Shown here: positions 8,178 to 15,340 of the stretch, in pieces
Position numbering within the stretch: the stretch's first letter is position 1
Layout of the letters: each line of letters starts with the position of its first letter
Source of the DNA: Oscillospiraceae bacterium
GTDB lineage: Bacteria; Bacillota; Clostridia; Oscillospirales; Oscillospiraceae
Length of the DNA stretch: 47,658 bases
Reading direction: 5' to 3'
Assembly: GCA_017548065.1 (NCBI GenBank)
Contig: JAFYNQ010000104.1
Location: 1-47,658, forward strand
The notes under the pieces: model-generated
Databases searched by the model: none
What the model saw: only the letters and a program-made list of their open reading frames with translations
What the model was told of the DNA's origin: nothing
Translations under genes and position numbers: made by a program

Positions 8178-8377
8178 AAAAGGTGCTGTCTCACATAAGC
8201 AATATTGCGCAAAGAATAAAGCTGTCATTCCGAGCCAGTGGAACACTGGCGTGGGAATCCCCCGGGTTTTTGGAGTTTTCTCCTCTATCCGGGGGATTGC
8301 CACACCAGTGACATCGGTCACTGGTTCGCAATGACAGCGTTTTTGTTTGTTTTGTTCTTAATGAGACAGCCACTTTT
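8178..8377. mobile_element. MITE-like element with nested inverted repeats
   Basis: Outer arms AAAAGGTGCTGTCTC (8178-8192) and the complement of 8363-8377 (AAAAGTGGCTGTCTC) match 13/15. Inner arms GCTGTCATTCCGAGCCAGTG (8221-8240) and the complement of 8319-8338 match 18/20. The core also pairs (CCCCCGGG/CCGGGGG). No ORF of note is inside. The inner sequence resembles GTCATTGCGA-type dispersed repeats known from Oscillospirales, and the outer ends resemble transposon ends (GCTGTCTCA). It sits between the convergent PHP and uppP genes, where it may also act as a terminator. Confidence 0.65.
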
Positions 8378-8386
8378 GCGTTTAAA

Positions 8387-9253
8387 TTAAAAAATCATAA
8401 AGTACAGCAGCACCAGAGCGCCGAGGACGATGCGGTAGACACCGAAGGGGGCGAAGCTGCGCTTGCGGACAAACTCCATAAGCGCCCGGATCACCAGCAC
8501 GCTGACGATAAAGCTGACCACGCTGCCCACAAGCAGCACGGCGATCTCTGTGCCGGTGGCGGAGACACCGGAGAGCATGAATTTCAAAAGCTTCAGGGCG
8601 CTGGCACCCAGCATGGTGGGGATGGCCAGGAAGAAGGAAAACTCTGCGCCGGCAGGACGGGAGACACCCAGGATAATGGCGCCCAGAATGGTAGCGCCGG
8701 AACGGGATGTGCCGGGGATAATGCTGAGACATTGGAAGGCACCGATGAAAAGTGCGGTTTTATAATCAATTTGGGTCACCTCCGTGATACGGAAGGACTG
8801 CTTCTGGGACTTTTCCACAAAAATAAAGGCAATGCCGTAAAGGATCAGCATGGCGGCAACCACCATAGCATTCAAGGTCATGCCCAAAACCTCGGTGCCA
8901 CGCAGGAAGGTGTCCAAAGGATCGTCGATCAAAAGACCGATCACTGCGGAGGGAAGCACGGCAATCACCACTTTAAACCAAAGCTGCCAGGTGTCCTTCT
9001 TTTCCGCAACGGTTTTCCCGGAGGCAAAGGGGTTTAGCTTGTTGAAAAACAGAATGACAACCGCCAGAATGGCACCCAGCTGAATGACGATCTCAAAAAG
9101 ATCGTAAAAGCCGGGGGTGGGCATATTCAGCGTCAGGGCTTTGATGTTGTTCAGAAGGATGATGTGTCCCGTGGAGGACACCGGCAGCCATTCGGTAATG
9201 CCTTCCACAATGCCGAAAAGAATTGCCTTTAATATTTCAAAAAAAGTTTCCAT
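8387..9253 (-). CDS. uppP: Undecaprenyl-diphosphatase (bacitracin resistance, BacA/UppP)
   Basis: 288 residues, a polytopic membrane protein. It dephosphorylates undecaprenyl diphosphate to recycle the lipid carrier of wall synthesis. The two signature regions are present: GIVEGITEWLPVSSTGHIIL (about 15-34, catalytic Glu and Ser) and the PGTSRSGATI motif (about 185-195). I chose the ATG at 9253. The alternative GTG three codons upstream would overlap the AAAGGTG ribosome site, which is 6 nt from the ATG. It is a single-gene unit. Confidence 0.95.
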   Translation of the reverse strand: METFFEILKAILFGIVEGITEWLPVSSTGHIILLNNIKALTLNMPTPGFYDLFEIVIQLGAILAVVILFFNKLNPFASGKTVAEKKDTWQLWFKVVIAVLPSAVIGLLIDDPLDTFLRGTEVLGMTLNAMVVAAMLILYGIAFIFVEKSQKQSFRITEVTQIDYKTALFIGAFQCLSIIPGTSRSGATILGAIILGVSRPAGAEFSFFLAIPTMLGASALKLLKFMLSGVSATGTEIAVLLVGSVVSFIVSVLVIRALMEFVRKRSFAPFGVYRIVLGALVLLYFMIF

Positions 9254-9292
9254 AGACGACACCTTTCCATAAATATATAGATTGCACCGTCA

Positions 9293-9321
9293 ATTATACC
9301 ATAGCGCCCCGGCAATGGCAA
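9293..9321 (-). promoter_or_regulatory. Promoter of uppP
   Basis: On the minus strand TTGCCA (9316-9321) and TATAAT (9293-9298) are 17 bp apart. The same TTGCCA-17-TATAAT pair is seen before the CoA-transferase gene. Confidence 0.7.
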
Positions 9322-9379
9322 GCGTTAACATTTTTGGGTGAAAGTCTTTACAATTTATTCACTCAAAACGGGAAATATG

Positions 9380-9388
9380 TGTTATAAT
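9380..9388 (+). promoter_or_regulatory. Extended -10 promoter of the response regulator
   Basis: TGT-TATAAT (9380-9388) lies 31 bp before the gene. No good -35 hexamer sits at normal spacing, so an extended -10 or activated promoter is likely. Autoregulation by the response regulator is possible. Confidence 0.55.
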
Positions 9389-9419
9389 GCAGGAAAGATG
9401 AAACAAGGAGGTTTTTGCT

Positions 9420-10106
9420 ATGGCTGTTTCTGTTTTGATCGTTGAGGATGATAAGAATATTGCCGAGCTGCTGCAGCTGTACCTGGAGAAGGAGGGCTAT
9501 GCTGTCACCGTGGCCTATGACGGTGGTAAGGGACTGGAGAAATTCCGTGCCATTCACCCGGACCTGGTGCTGCTGGATCTGATGATGCCGGTGATGGACG
9601 GCTGGGAGGTCTGCAAGGCCATCCGTGCAGAGGACGACACCCCGGTGATCATGCTCACCGCCAAGTCCGAGCTGGATGACAAGGTGGCAGGCTTCAAGAC
9701 CGGCGCAGATGACTACATTACAAAGCCCTTTGAAATGAAAGAGGTGCTGGCACGCATTGAGGCAGTGCTGCGCCGTGCCGACCGTGGCGCACCGGAAGCA
9801 CCGGCAAGACGGCTGGTGTTTGACAAGCTGGTCATTGATATGGATGCTTTTGAGCTGCTGGTGGGAGATCACAAGGTGGAAGCGCCTCCCAAGGAAATGG
9901 AGCTTCTGTACTACCTGGCATCCTCTCCCAACCGTGTGTATACCCGAAACCAGCTGTTGGACGAGGTGTGGGGCTTTGATTACTTCGGTGATTCCCGTAC
10001 TGTGGATGTCCACGTGAAGCGACTGCGTGAGAAGCTGGAAGGCACGTCCGACAAATGGTGTTTGAAAACCGTTTGGGGCGTGGGTTATAAATTTGAAGTT
10101 TTATAA
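9420..10106 (+). CDS. OmpR/PhoB-family response regulator
   Basis: 228 residues. The receiver domain (1-120) has the acidic pair E9-D10, phospho-acceptor D53 (VLLDLMMP), the MLTAK Thr-Ala switch and the conserved Lys in TKPFEM. The C-terminal winged-helix domain (about 130-226) ends with the DVHVKRLREKLE...VWGVGYKFEVL signature. It binds DNA when phosphorylated by its kinase, very probably the histidine kinase 282 bp downstream. The setting with a kinase and HtrA resembles CssRS or WalRK systems. A strong AAGGAGG site precedes the start. The stop codon lies inside a perfect 13-bp inverted repeat. Confidence 0.95.
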   Translation: MAVSVLIVEDDKNIAELLQLYLEKEGYAVTVAYDGGKGLEKFRAIHPDLVLLDLMMPVMDGWEVCKAIRAEDDTPVIMLTAKSELDDKVAGFKTGADDYITKPFEMKEVLARIEAVLRRADRGAPEAPARRLVFDKLVIDMDAFELLVGDHKVEAPPKEMELLYYLASSPNRVYTRNQLLDEVWGFDYFGDSRTVDVHVKRLREKLEGTSDKWCLKTVWGVGYKFEVL

Positions 10107-10118
10107 ACTTCAAATTTA
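10090..10118 (+). other. Perfect hairpin spanning the response-regulator stop codon
   Basis: AAATTTGAAGTTT and its exact complement AAACTTCAAATTT flank TAT. The stem is 13 bp and the TAA stop (10104-10106) is inside it. There is no T-run, so it is not a classical terminator. It may stabilise the upstream mRNA end or attenuate transcription. It borders the repeat block that follows. Confidence 0.7.
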
Positions 10119-10315
10119 ACGAAGTTTGCCTGACGGCAAGTGAAGTTTACTTCGTAAGTGAAGTTACTGCGTAGTGAAGTTTCGCCTTTGGCGAAGTGTT
10201 TTGGCAAACTTAACTTCACTTGGCGCAAGCCAAACTTCACTGGCATCGCCAACTTCACTTGGCGCAAGCCAAACTTAACTGAGTTTGCCTGCGGCGAAGT
10301 GTGATTAGGCAAACG
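10119..10315. repeat. Cluster of short palindromic repeats between regulator and kinase genes
   Basis: The 8-mer GTGAAGTT occurs directly at 10140, 10158 and 10174. Its complement AACTTCAC occurs at 10212, 10233 and 10251. The intervals are themselves hairpins: TTACTTCGTAA, TACTGCGTA, TTCGCCTTTGGCGAA, TTGGCGCAAGCCAA (twice) and TGGCATCGCCA. Further degenerate units (GAAGTTTGCC, GGCAAACTT) lie at both ends. The block is thus a large symmetrical fold made of mini-hairpins. It fills most of the 282 bp gap and no gene fits in it. Confidence 0.75.
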
Positions 10316-10388
10316 AAATGAGGTAGGAAATTTTGAAAAAATACGTTCAGGCACATAAAGTGCTGAATAAATACGAGGTGCTGTAATC

Positions 10389-11819
10389 ATGAAAACCACC
10401 TTTGGGCGCAATTTTGTCACCCATGCGGTGATCCTTTTATCGGCGCTTCTGCTGGTGGGTGTGTCATTTCAGTTGTTGGTGAAGGAGTATCTGTCCGGGC
10501 GCATGGTGGAAGAGCTGAAAAATGACAGCGCCACCGTGGCGCAGGTGGCAGCGGCCTATTACACGGATGCAGGCCTCACAGGCAGAGATTTTCTCATCAA
10601 TCTGTCTGTGGCGGCACGTGTCTCCCAGGCGGATGCGGTGATTTGCGATGCCCGTGGCAGACTGGTGCTTTGCTCCGATTCCCCCCTGGGCTGTGAACAC
10701 CAGGGACTGACCATTACAAACAGCGGCTATCTGCAGCGTGTCCATACCCAGGACTTTGTGGTCACCACGGGTATCGTGGAGGGCTTGTATGCGGAGCAGC
10801 GGTATGTGGTGTCTGCTCCCATCAAGGACACAAATGGCACGGTGCTGGGCTTCGTTATGGTGTCCACCCCCACCTCCGGCACGCTGTCTGTGCTGGAGAA
10901 GCTGTCCGATACCTATATTCTGGTGTCGGTGCTGGTGGTGCTGGCGGCGGTGGTGATCATGACGGTGTATGCCCGTAAGACCAGCATTCCCTTGCGAGAT
11001 ATGGCAAAGACCGCCAATGCCTTCGGTCACGGCGACCTGAAGGCACGTGCTTCGGTATCCGAGGACTCCCCCGAGGAGATCCGGGAGCTGGCGCTGGCCT
11101 TTAACAATATGGCGGCATCCCTGGAGAAAAGCGAGTACCAGCGGAAGGAATTTGTGGCCAACGTGTCCCATGAGCTGAAAACGCCCATGACGACCATCAG
11201 CGGCTACGTGGACGGCATCCTGGACGGTACGATCGCCCCCGGGCAGCAGGAACGGTTTCTGCGCATCGTCTCCGATGAGACAAAGCGGCTCAGCCGCCTG
11301 GTGCGTAGCATGCTGGATATCTCCCGTCTCCAGGAGAATCAGCAGATCCCCGAGGAGAAGAAGCTTCGGTTTGATGTGTGCGAGACGGTGGGTCGTGTGC
11401 TGATCACCTTTGAAAAGCAGATCACCGACAAAAACCTGGAGGTGGAGGTGGATATGCCCAGCTTCCCGGTGCATACCTTTGCCGACCCCGATGCCATCAC
11501 CCAGGTGGTCTACAACCTGACGGACAACGGCGTAAAGTTCTGTCCCGAGGGAGGCTTGTTTGGCGTGTCGGTGCGTATCGGCACTGACAAGATCTATGTA
11601 AGCGTTTCCAACACGGGACCCACGATCCCCCCGGAGGAGCTGCCGCTGGTGTTTGACCGCTTCCATAAGCTGGATAAATCCCGTACTCAGAACCGTGACG
11701 GCTGGGGATTGGGCCTTTATATCGTCAAGACCCTGGTGTGCGGACACGGAGAGAACATCTCCGTTGCCAGCCGGGACGGCAAGACAGAATTTACATTTAC
11801 CCTTCCTATTGTGAATTGA
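10389..11819 (+). CDS. Membrane sensor histidine kinase
   Basis: 476 residues. The first membrane helix is at about 10-30 (FVTHAVILLSALLLVGVSFQLLV) and the second at about 175-197 (YILVSVLVVLAAVVIMTVYA), enclosing an extracytoplasmic sensor of about 145 residues. A HAMP domain (about 198-250), HisKA with H261 in NVSHELKTPMTT, and a HATPase_c domain with the N-box NLTDNGVKF and G-box DGWGLGLYIVK follow. It should autophosphorylate and pass phosphate to the upstream regulator. The repeat block between the two genes is unusual because such pairs normally overlap. HtrA starts 7 bp downstream, so kinase, protease and thioesterase are probably co-transcribed. Confidence 0.94.
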   Translation: MKTTFGRNFVTHAVILLSALLLVGVSFQLLVKEYLSGRMVEELKNDSATVAQVAAAYYTDAGLTGRDFLINLSVAARVSQADAVICDARGRLVLCSDSPLGCEHQGLTITNSGYLQRVHTQDFVVTTGIVEGLYAEQRYVVSAPIKDTNGTVLGFVMVSTPTSGTLSVLEKLSDTYILVSVLVVLAAVVIMTVYARKTSIPLRDMAKTANAFGHGDLKARASVSEDSPEEIRELALAFNNMAASLEKSEYQRKEFVANVSHELKTPMTTISGYVDGILDGTIAPGQQERFLRIVSDETKRLSRLVRSMLDISRLQENQQIPEEKKLRFDVCETVGRVLITFEKQITDKNLEVEVDMPSFPVHTFADPDAITQVVYNLTDNGVKFCPEGGLFGVSVRIGTDKIYVSVSNTGPTIPPEELPLVFDRFHKLDKSRTQNRDGWGLGLYIVKTLVCGHGENISVASRDGKTEFTFTLPIVN

Positions 11820-11826
11820 GGTTATT

Positions 11827-13044
11827 ATGCGTGAGAGAAACAGGGATCCCTGGGATCCGAGTATTTATCAGACCGGTGACACTCAGCCGCCCAAGCGGAA
11901 AGGCAGCTGCCTGATGCTGCTGGCGGTGGCGGTGGTGCTGTTTGGTGGCATTGCCACGGTGCTTAGCTTTTTGGGCGTGTCCCTTTTCGGGATGCGACCG
12001 GATTCCGAAGAATCTGCTCCCGTGAGCTTTGTGGCAGAGGAGTCCCAGGCACCCACCGAAGCCACCACTGCTCCGACGGCAGCCGGCGGCGAGCATGCCC
12101 TGGAGCTGAACCAGTCTCCCCAGGCAGTGGAAAATGTACCCCAGGAGGGTGGTTTGTCCCTGCAGGAAATTTATGAAAAAGCCATCAACTCTGTGGTGTC
12201 CATTACCAGCGATGTGGGTACGGGCACCGGCGTGGTGGTAAATAAAGACGGCTATATTGTCACCAATGCCCATGTGATCGCAGGGGCAACGGCAATTGAG
12301 GTGCTGCTGACAGACGGTCGCATGGTGGCAGCCACCCTGGTGGGCGCTGACGGTGTGTCGGATCTTGCGGTGCTGCATGTGCAGGCGACTGACCTTGCAC
12401 CGGCAGAGTTCGGTAACTCCGAGTCTGTTCGGGTGGGTGATGCGGTGGTGGCCATCGGTGACCCCCTGGGCATTGAGCTGCGTGGCACTATGACAAACGG
12501 TATCGTGTCTGCCATCAACCGGGACATTACCACCGGCGGCAGAACCATGACACTGATCCAGACAAATGCGGCGCTTAACAGCGGCAACTCCGGCGGCCCG
12601 CTGCTGAACTGCTACGGGCAGGTCATCGGCATCAACACCATGAAGATCGGTGATAATATGAACACCGTCGGTGTGGAGGGACTCGGCTTTGCCATTCCCA
12701 GCACCACGGTGAAGGAAGTGGTGGATCAGCTGATGCACCAGGGCTACGTGTCCGGAAGACCGGGGCTGGGACTGGAGGCGCAGGCGCTCTCTCCCTTTGA
12801 CCGCATGTACTACCGCCTGCCCCAGGGGCTGTATATTACCGCTGTGGAGACCGGCTCCGATGCGGCAGACAAGGGTATTTTGCCCGGTGACGTGCTGCTG
12901 GCGCTGGATGGCACCTATCTTACCGCTGTAGAGGACCTGCAAAGCGCACTGTACAGCTACAATGCCGGCGATATGGTCCGGCTTACCATTTACCGCAACG
13001 GCAGCCAGTATTACGTGGATGTTGTGCTCAGCGAAGCAAGATAA
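11827..13044 (+). CDS. HtrA/DegP-like trypsin serine protease with PDZ domain
   Basis: 405 residues. A cytoplasmic N-terminus is followed by one membrane helix (about 28-52), a low-complexity Ser/Thr/Ala stalk and a trypsin-like domain. The triad is H149 (VTNAHVI), D179 (SDLAVLHV) and S255 (NSGNSGGPLLN). A C-terminal PDZ domain (about 305-400, GLYITAVETGSDAADKGILPGDVLLALDG) is present. Such proteins degrade or refold misfolded exported proteins outside the membrane. It follows the kinase by 7 bp with only a weak ribosome site (TGAGGT), suggesting coupling. In Bacillus, CssRS controls htrA, so an envelope-stress circuit is a reasonable inference. Confidence 0.94.
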   Translation: MRERNRDPWDPSIYQTGDTQPPKRKGSCLMLLAVAVVLFGGIATVLSFLGVSLFGMRPDSEESAPVSFVAEESQAPTEATTAPTAAGGEHALELNQSPQAVENVPQEGGLSLQEIYEKAINSVVSITSDVGTGTGVVVNKDGYIVTNAHVIAGATAIEVLLTDGRMVAATLVGADGVSDLAVLHVQATDLAPAEFGNSESVRVGDAVVAIGDPLGIELRGTMTNGIVSAINRDITTGGRTMTLIQTNAALNSGNSGGPLLNCYGQVIGINTMKIGDNMNTVGVEGLGFAIPSTTVKEVVDQLMHQGYVSGRPGLGLEAQALSPFDRMYYRLPQGLYITAVETGSDAADKGILPGDVLLALDGTYLTAVEDLQSALYSYNAGDMVRLTIYRNGSQYYVDVVLSEAR

Positions 13045-13056
13045 GGGGAGGAAGCT

Positions 13057-13797
13057 ATGGAACCCATTTTTCGTCAGGAATTTGAAGTCACACCCCTGGT
13101 GACAGATTGCTTTGGTCGGCTGCGTCCGGCAGGTATTTTGTATTTTGCCCAGGAGGCTGCAGGCGGACACTGCAAGCTGCTGGGTGTGGATTGGGATACG
13201 CTGTCCCGGCGGCAGCTGTTTTGGGCGGTGCTGCGCTACCGTGTGGAAATAAGCCGCCTGCCGGTGCTGGGTGAGAAAATCACCGTGGAGACCTGGCCTA
13301 TGCCCACCACACGCACCGCATTTCCCCGTTCCACAGTGGCCTACGATGGAGAGGGGAAGGAGCTGTTTCGCTGCATCGGTCTGTGGGTGCTGATGGATAC
13401 CCAGCGCCGCACCATGGTGCTGCCGGGCAAGAGCGGCATTGACCTGATCGGCGCCAGCCGGGGCAGTGAGCTGACGGTACCCGGCTCTTTGATGCCCATT
13501 GCCGGCGAGCATGTGGCTTCCCGTCAGGTGGTCTATTCCGAGCTGGACAGAAATCTGCACATGAACAACACCCGGTATATGGACTGGGTGGCAGACCTGC
13601 TGCCCGGGGCATTTCATAAGGAAAGACCGGCACGTGCCTTTACGGTCTGCTACCTGGATGAGGTCACGGAGGGACAGAAAATTGACCTCTGCTGGCAGCT
13701 GTTGGACGGCCCGGTTCTGCAGGTGGATGCCCACCGGGAAAAGACAGATGTTCCCGGTGAAAAGTCCAGAGTATTCACTGCCAGCGTGGAGTTCTGA
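13057..13797 (+). CDS. Acyl-ACP thioesterase (FatA/FatB-like, double hotdog)
   Basis: 246 residues. The N-terminal half has the hotdog helix motif (RLRPAGILYFAQEAAGGHCKLLGVD...). The C-terminal half has the N-x-H-x-N-N catalytic segment (LDRNLHMNNTRYMDWVADLL, about 166-185). Bacterial acyl-ACP thioesterases release free fatty acids from ACP. It is 12 bp after htrA behind a GGGGAGGAAG site and is the last gene of the operon. The product could alter membrane lipids under envelope stress; this link is inference from position only. Confidence 0.85.
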   Translation: MEPIFRQEFEVTPLVTDCFGRLRPAGILYFAQEAAGGHCKLLGVDWDTLSRRQLFWAVLRYRVEISRLPVLGEKITVETWPMPTTRTAFPRSTVAYDGEGKELFRCIGLWVLMDTQRRTMVLPGKSGIDLIGASRGSELTVPGSLMPIAGEHVASRQVVYSELDRNLHMNNTRYMDWVADLLPGAFHKERPARAFTVCYLDEVTEGQKIDLCWQLLDGPVLQVDAHREKTDVPGEKSRVFTASVEF

Positions 13798-13861
13798 TTG
13801 GTGTTCTGTAAACCAAAAGGGGTTTTGCCGAACGCTGTCAAAAAAGAGAATATAAACAGGA

Positions 13862-13897
13862 AAAAACCCGTGCAGCCATGTGCTGACACGGGTTTTT
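13862..13897. terminator. Terminator after the thioesterase gene
   Basis: The stem AAAAACCCGTG pairs with CACGGGTTTTT (11 bp), with a small inner CAG/CTG pair in the loop. T-runs are available on both strands, so it can act bidirectionally. It ends the regulator-kinase-htrA-thioesterase operon. Confidence 0.8.
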
Positions 13898-13908
13898 GTT
13901 GTTTTGCC

Positions 13909-13938
13909 TGTGGAAAAACCTGTGGAAAGTGTTGATAA
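13909..13938. other. Cluster of DnaA-box-like 9-mers
   Basis: Three 9-mers in one orientation match the complement of the DnaA box (TGTGGATAA): TGTGGAAAA (13909, 8/9), TGTGGAAAG (13921, 7/9) and TGTTGATAA (13930, 8/9), spaced 12 and 9 bp. They lie in the 311 bp gene-free stretch 13798-14108. That stretch otherwise holds the terminator and a small hairpin at 14075-14094. No dnaA gene is nearby. It could be an origin fragment, a DnaA-titration site or chance. Confidence 0.4.
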
Positions 13939-14074
13939 CCTCGTTCACATAACCACAAAAATAACCGGGATTTTTTGCACTTATGTAAACCGCCGATTAT
14001 TTCCGAAGCAACCTGGGAAGGGCGCAATTTTTCTGCCTGAGAGACAGTGGGATCGTACCGGGCGGTTGCACGAT

Positions 14075-14094
14075 CGCCCTCTTTTGAGAGGGCG
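14075..14094. other. Hairpin downstream of immA-like gene
   Basis: CGCCCTC pairs with GAGGGCG around a TTTTGA loop. The following sequence on the plus strand (GTATTTTGC) is only weakly T-rich. It lies just past the stop codon of the convergent-side metalloprotease gene and may be a weak terminator. Confidence 0.4.
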
Positions 14095-14108
14095 GTATTT
14101 TGCTGTTA

Positions 14109-14537
14109 TCAGAAATACAGCTCCGTTGCCAGGTTGCCGTGGACGTAGAGACAGACGGCCTTTTGGATAAAGCTCTCCGTAACGCCGAAATGCTCCGCCA
14201 GCGCCCATAGCTCGGTACAGCCCAGCGCCACCGCATCGTCCAGCCGCTCCACGGGAACCAGCTTCTTCACCGCCCACTTGTCCGCGCGGTTTTCGTGGCG
14301 GCGGCGGTGATCTACGGCGGCATGGATATTATAAAAGCTGCCGGTGACACAGTGTCCCAGCTCGTGGGCAAGGTGTACACGCTCCTGAATGCCACCGTCA
14401 CGGACGCTTTCGTCCATGCCGATAAAGCAGCTGCCGTTTTCCTGCATCAGGGACATAGAGCCGGTCTTGGGCATCGGGCAGGTTAGCACCTCTATATTCT
14501 CTTGTGCAGCAAGGTCATAGAGGGACTGCAGTTCCAT
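14109..14537 (-). CDS. ImmA/IrrE-family metallo-endopeptidase (phage anti-repressor)
   Basis: 142 residues. The zinc-protease motif HELGH (LAHELGHCVTGSFY, about 65-78) and a downstream acidic/His segment (HENRADKWAVKKLV) fit the ImmA family (formerly DUF955). In ICEBs1 and related phages ImmA cleaves the ImmR repressor after a DNA-damage or mating signal. Its gene starts 2 bp after the stop of the XRE repressor gene, the usual paired order. Together they form the leftward control operon of the phage island. The target is inferred from pairing. Confidence 0.9.
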   Translation of the reverse strand: MELQSLYDLAAQENIEVLTCPMPKTGSMSLMQENGSCFIGMDESVRDGGIQERVHLAHELGHCVTGSFYNIHAAVDHRRRHENRADKWAVKKLVPVERLDDAVALGCTELWALAEHFGVTESFIQKAVCLYVHGNLATELYF

Positions 14538-14539
14538 GG

Positions 14540-14905
14540 TTAGTCCTTTCGTTTCTTCTCCTCTTCCCGGCGCTTGATAAAGGCGGCGAAATTGCGCACC
14601 TCCTGATACATCTCATCGGTGATCTCTCCGTCACCGCCGAAGAGGGCAAATTTAATATCTTCTTCTGTGATCCCCCGTGCGGCAGGATGTGCCGGTGCGG
14701 GGGATTCGTTGCCTAAAAGGTAGTCTACGGTCACGCCGAAGCAGGCAGCCAGCTTGGAAAGGGTGGCTGCGGAAAGACCGTTCTTTCTGCCCATCTTCAG
14801 GTCGGAAAGTGCGGCACGGCTGCAGTCGGCAAGGCGACACAGTTGGGTTACGGTAATTTTTCTTTCTGCGCACAGGGACTCGATGCGTTTGTACAGTTCT
14901 GACAT
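14540..14905 (-). CDS. XRE-family repressor, ImmR-like
   Basis: 121 residues starting MSELYKRIESLC; further upstream starts would run through the promoter region. The Cro/C1 helix-turn-helix domain occupies about 1-65 (ITVTQLCRLADCSRAALSDLKMGRKNG...LSKLAACFGVTVDYLLGN). The C-terminal tail (GGDGEITDEMYQEVRNFAAFIKRREEE) is typical of repressors paired with ImmA proteases. It probably binds the three TACGYANAARCGTA operators upstream and so controls both its own promoter and the rightward phage promoter. Confidence 0.9.
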   Translation of the reverse strand: MSELYKRIESLCAERKITVTQLCRLADCSRAALSDLKMGRKNGLSAATLSKLAACFGVTVDYLLGNESPAPAHPAARGITEEDIKFALFGGDGEITDEMYQEVRNFAAFIKRREEEKKRKD

Positions 14906-14940
14906 ATTGGACAGCCCTTTCTTGTACGCTTTTTGTGCGA

Positions 14941-15018
14941 TACGTAGAAACGTAAAATCTACCATTGACTTATACGTACAAGCGTAATAGAATAAAGCCA
15001 ACGGTACGCAAAAGCGTA
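14941..15018. promoter_or_regulatory. Three 14-bp operators at exact 32-bp spacing
   Basis: TACGTAGAAACGTA (14941-14954), TACGTACAAGCGTA (14973-14986) and TACGCAAAAGCGTA (15005-15018) share the dyad TACG...CGTA. Successive copies are exactly 32 bp apart, about three helix turns. The middle copy fills the spacer of the rightward promoter. Extra half-sites lie at 15053-15058 (TGCGTA, in the leftward promoter spacer) and 14925-14930. They are the likely binding sites of the XRE repressor. Confidence 0.85.
14965..14993 (+). promoter_or_regulatory. Rightward phage promoter (PR-like)
   Basis: TTGACT (14965-14970) and TAGAAT (14988-14993) are 17 bp apart, with an operator filling the spacer. The predicted start is near 15000. 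It reads into the small Cys-rich genes and the packaging and capsid operon. No internal terminator was recognised until 25624. Confidence 0.75.
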
Positions 15019-15037
15019 AATAATTTGTTACATAAAA

Positions 15038-15066
15038 ATTATATTACACCAATGCGTAAATGTCAA
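15038..15066 (-). promoter_or_regulatory. Leftward promoter of the repressor operon
   Basis: On the minus strand TTGACA (15061-15066) and TATAAT (15038-15043) are 17 bp apart, a perfect consensus, with an operator half-site in the spacer. The predicted start is near 15031. It faces the rightward promoter head-on: the two starts are about 30 bp apart and the transcripts overlap. Confidence 0.8.
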
Positions 15067-15133
15067 CCGTTTCTTTCGGTTGTTACCTTATCAGAACATC
15101 CGTCCTATAAAAAGGACAAAAAAGGAGGCGCGT

Positions 15134-15340
15134 ATGGAACCCTGGGAAGAAGAACTGGCATGGCAAAGGCAAGGGGAGCAGCTGCGACAGCGGCGCCCTC
15201 GATGCCACAGCTGTGAAAGACCCATTACCACGGAGCGGTATCTGGAGCTGTCGGCATTTGGGCTTGATGCCCGTGTTTGCGAGGACTGCGCCAGGGGCTG
15301 CTTCCGGGAGACTGTTTACGAGGAGGACTACGGAGTATGA
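15134..15340 (+). CDS. Small zinc-ribbon-like phage protein
   Basis: 68 residues behind an AAAGGAGG site. Two C-x2-C pairs are visible, CHSC at about 24-27 and CEDC at about 50-53, as in a zinc ribbon. It is the first rightward gene of the island, about 130 bp from the promoter, so it may be an early regulator. No specific family was recognised. It overlaps the next gene by 4 bp (ATGA). Confidence 0.7.
   Translation: MEPWEEELAWQRQGEQLRQRRPRCHSCERPITTERYLELSAFGLDARVCEDCARGCFRETVYEEDYGV

Noticed and set aside
10119-10315. CRISPR array
   Set aside because: The repeated units are 8-mers in both orientations with self-complementary spacers of 8-13 bp; no conserved 25-40 bp repeat, unique spacers or cas genes are present.
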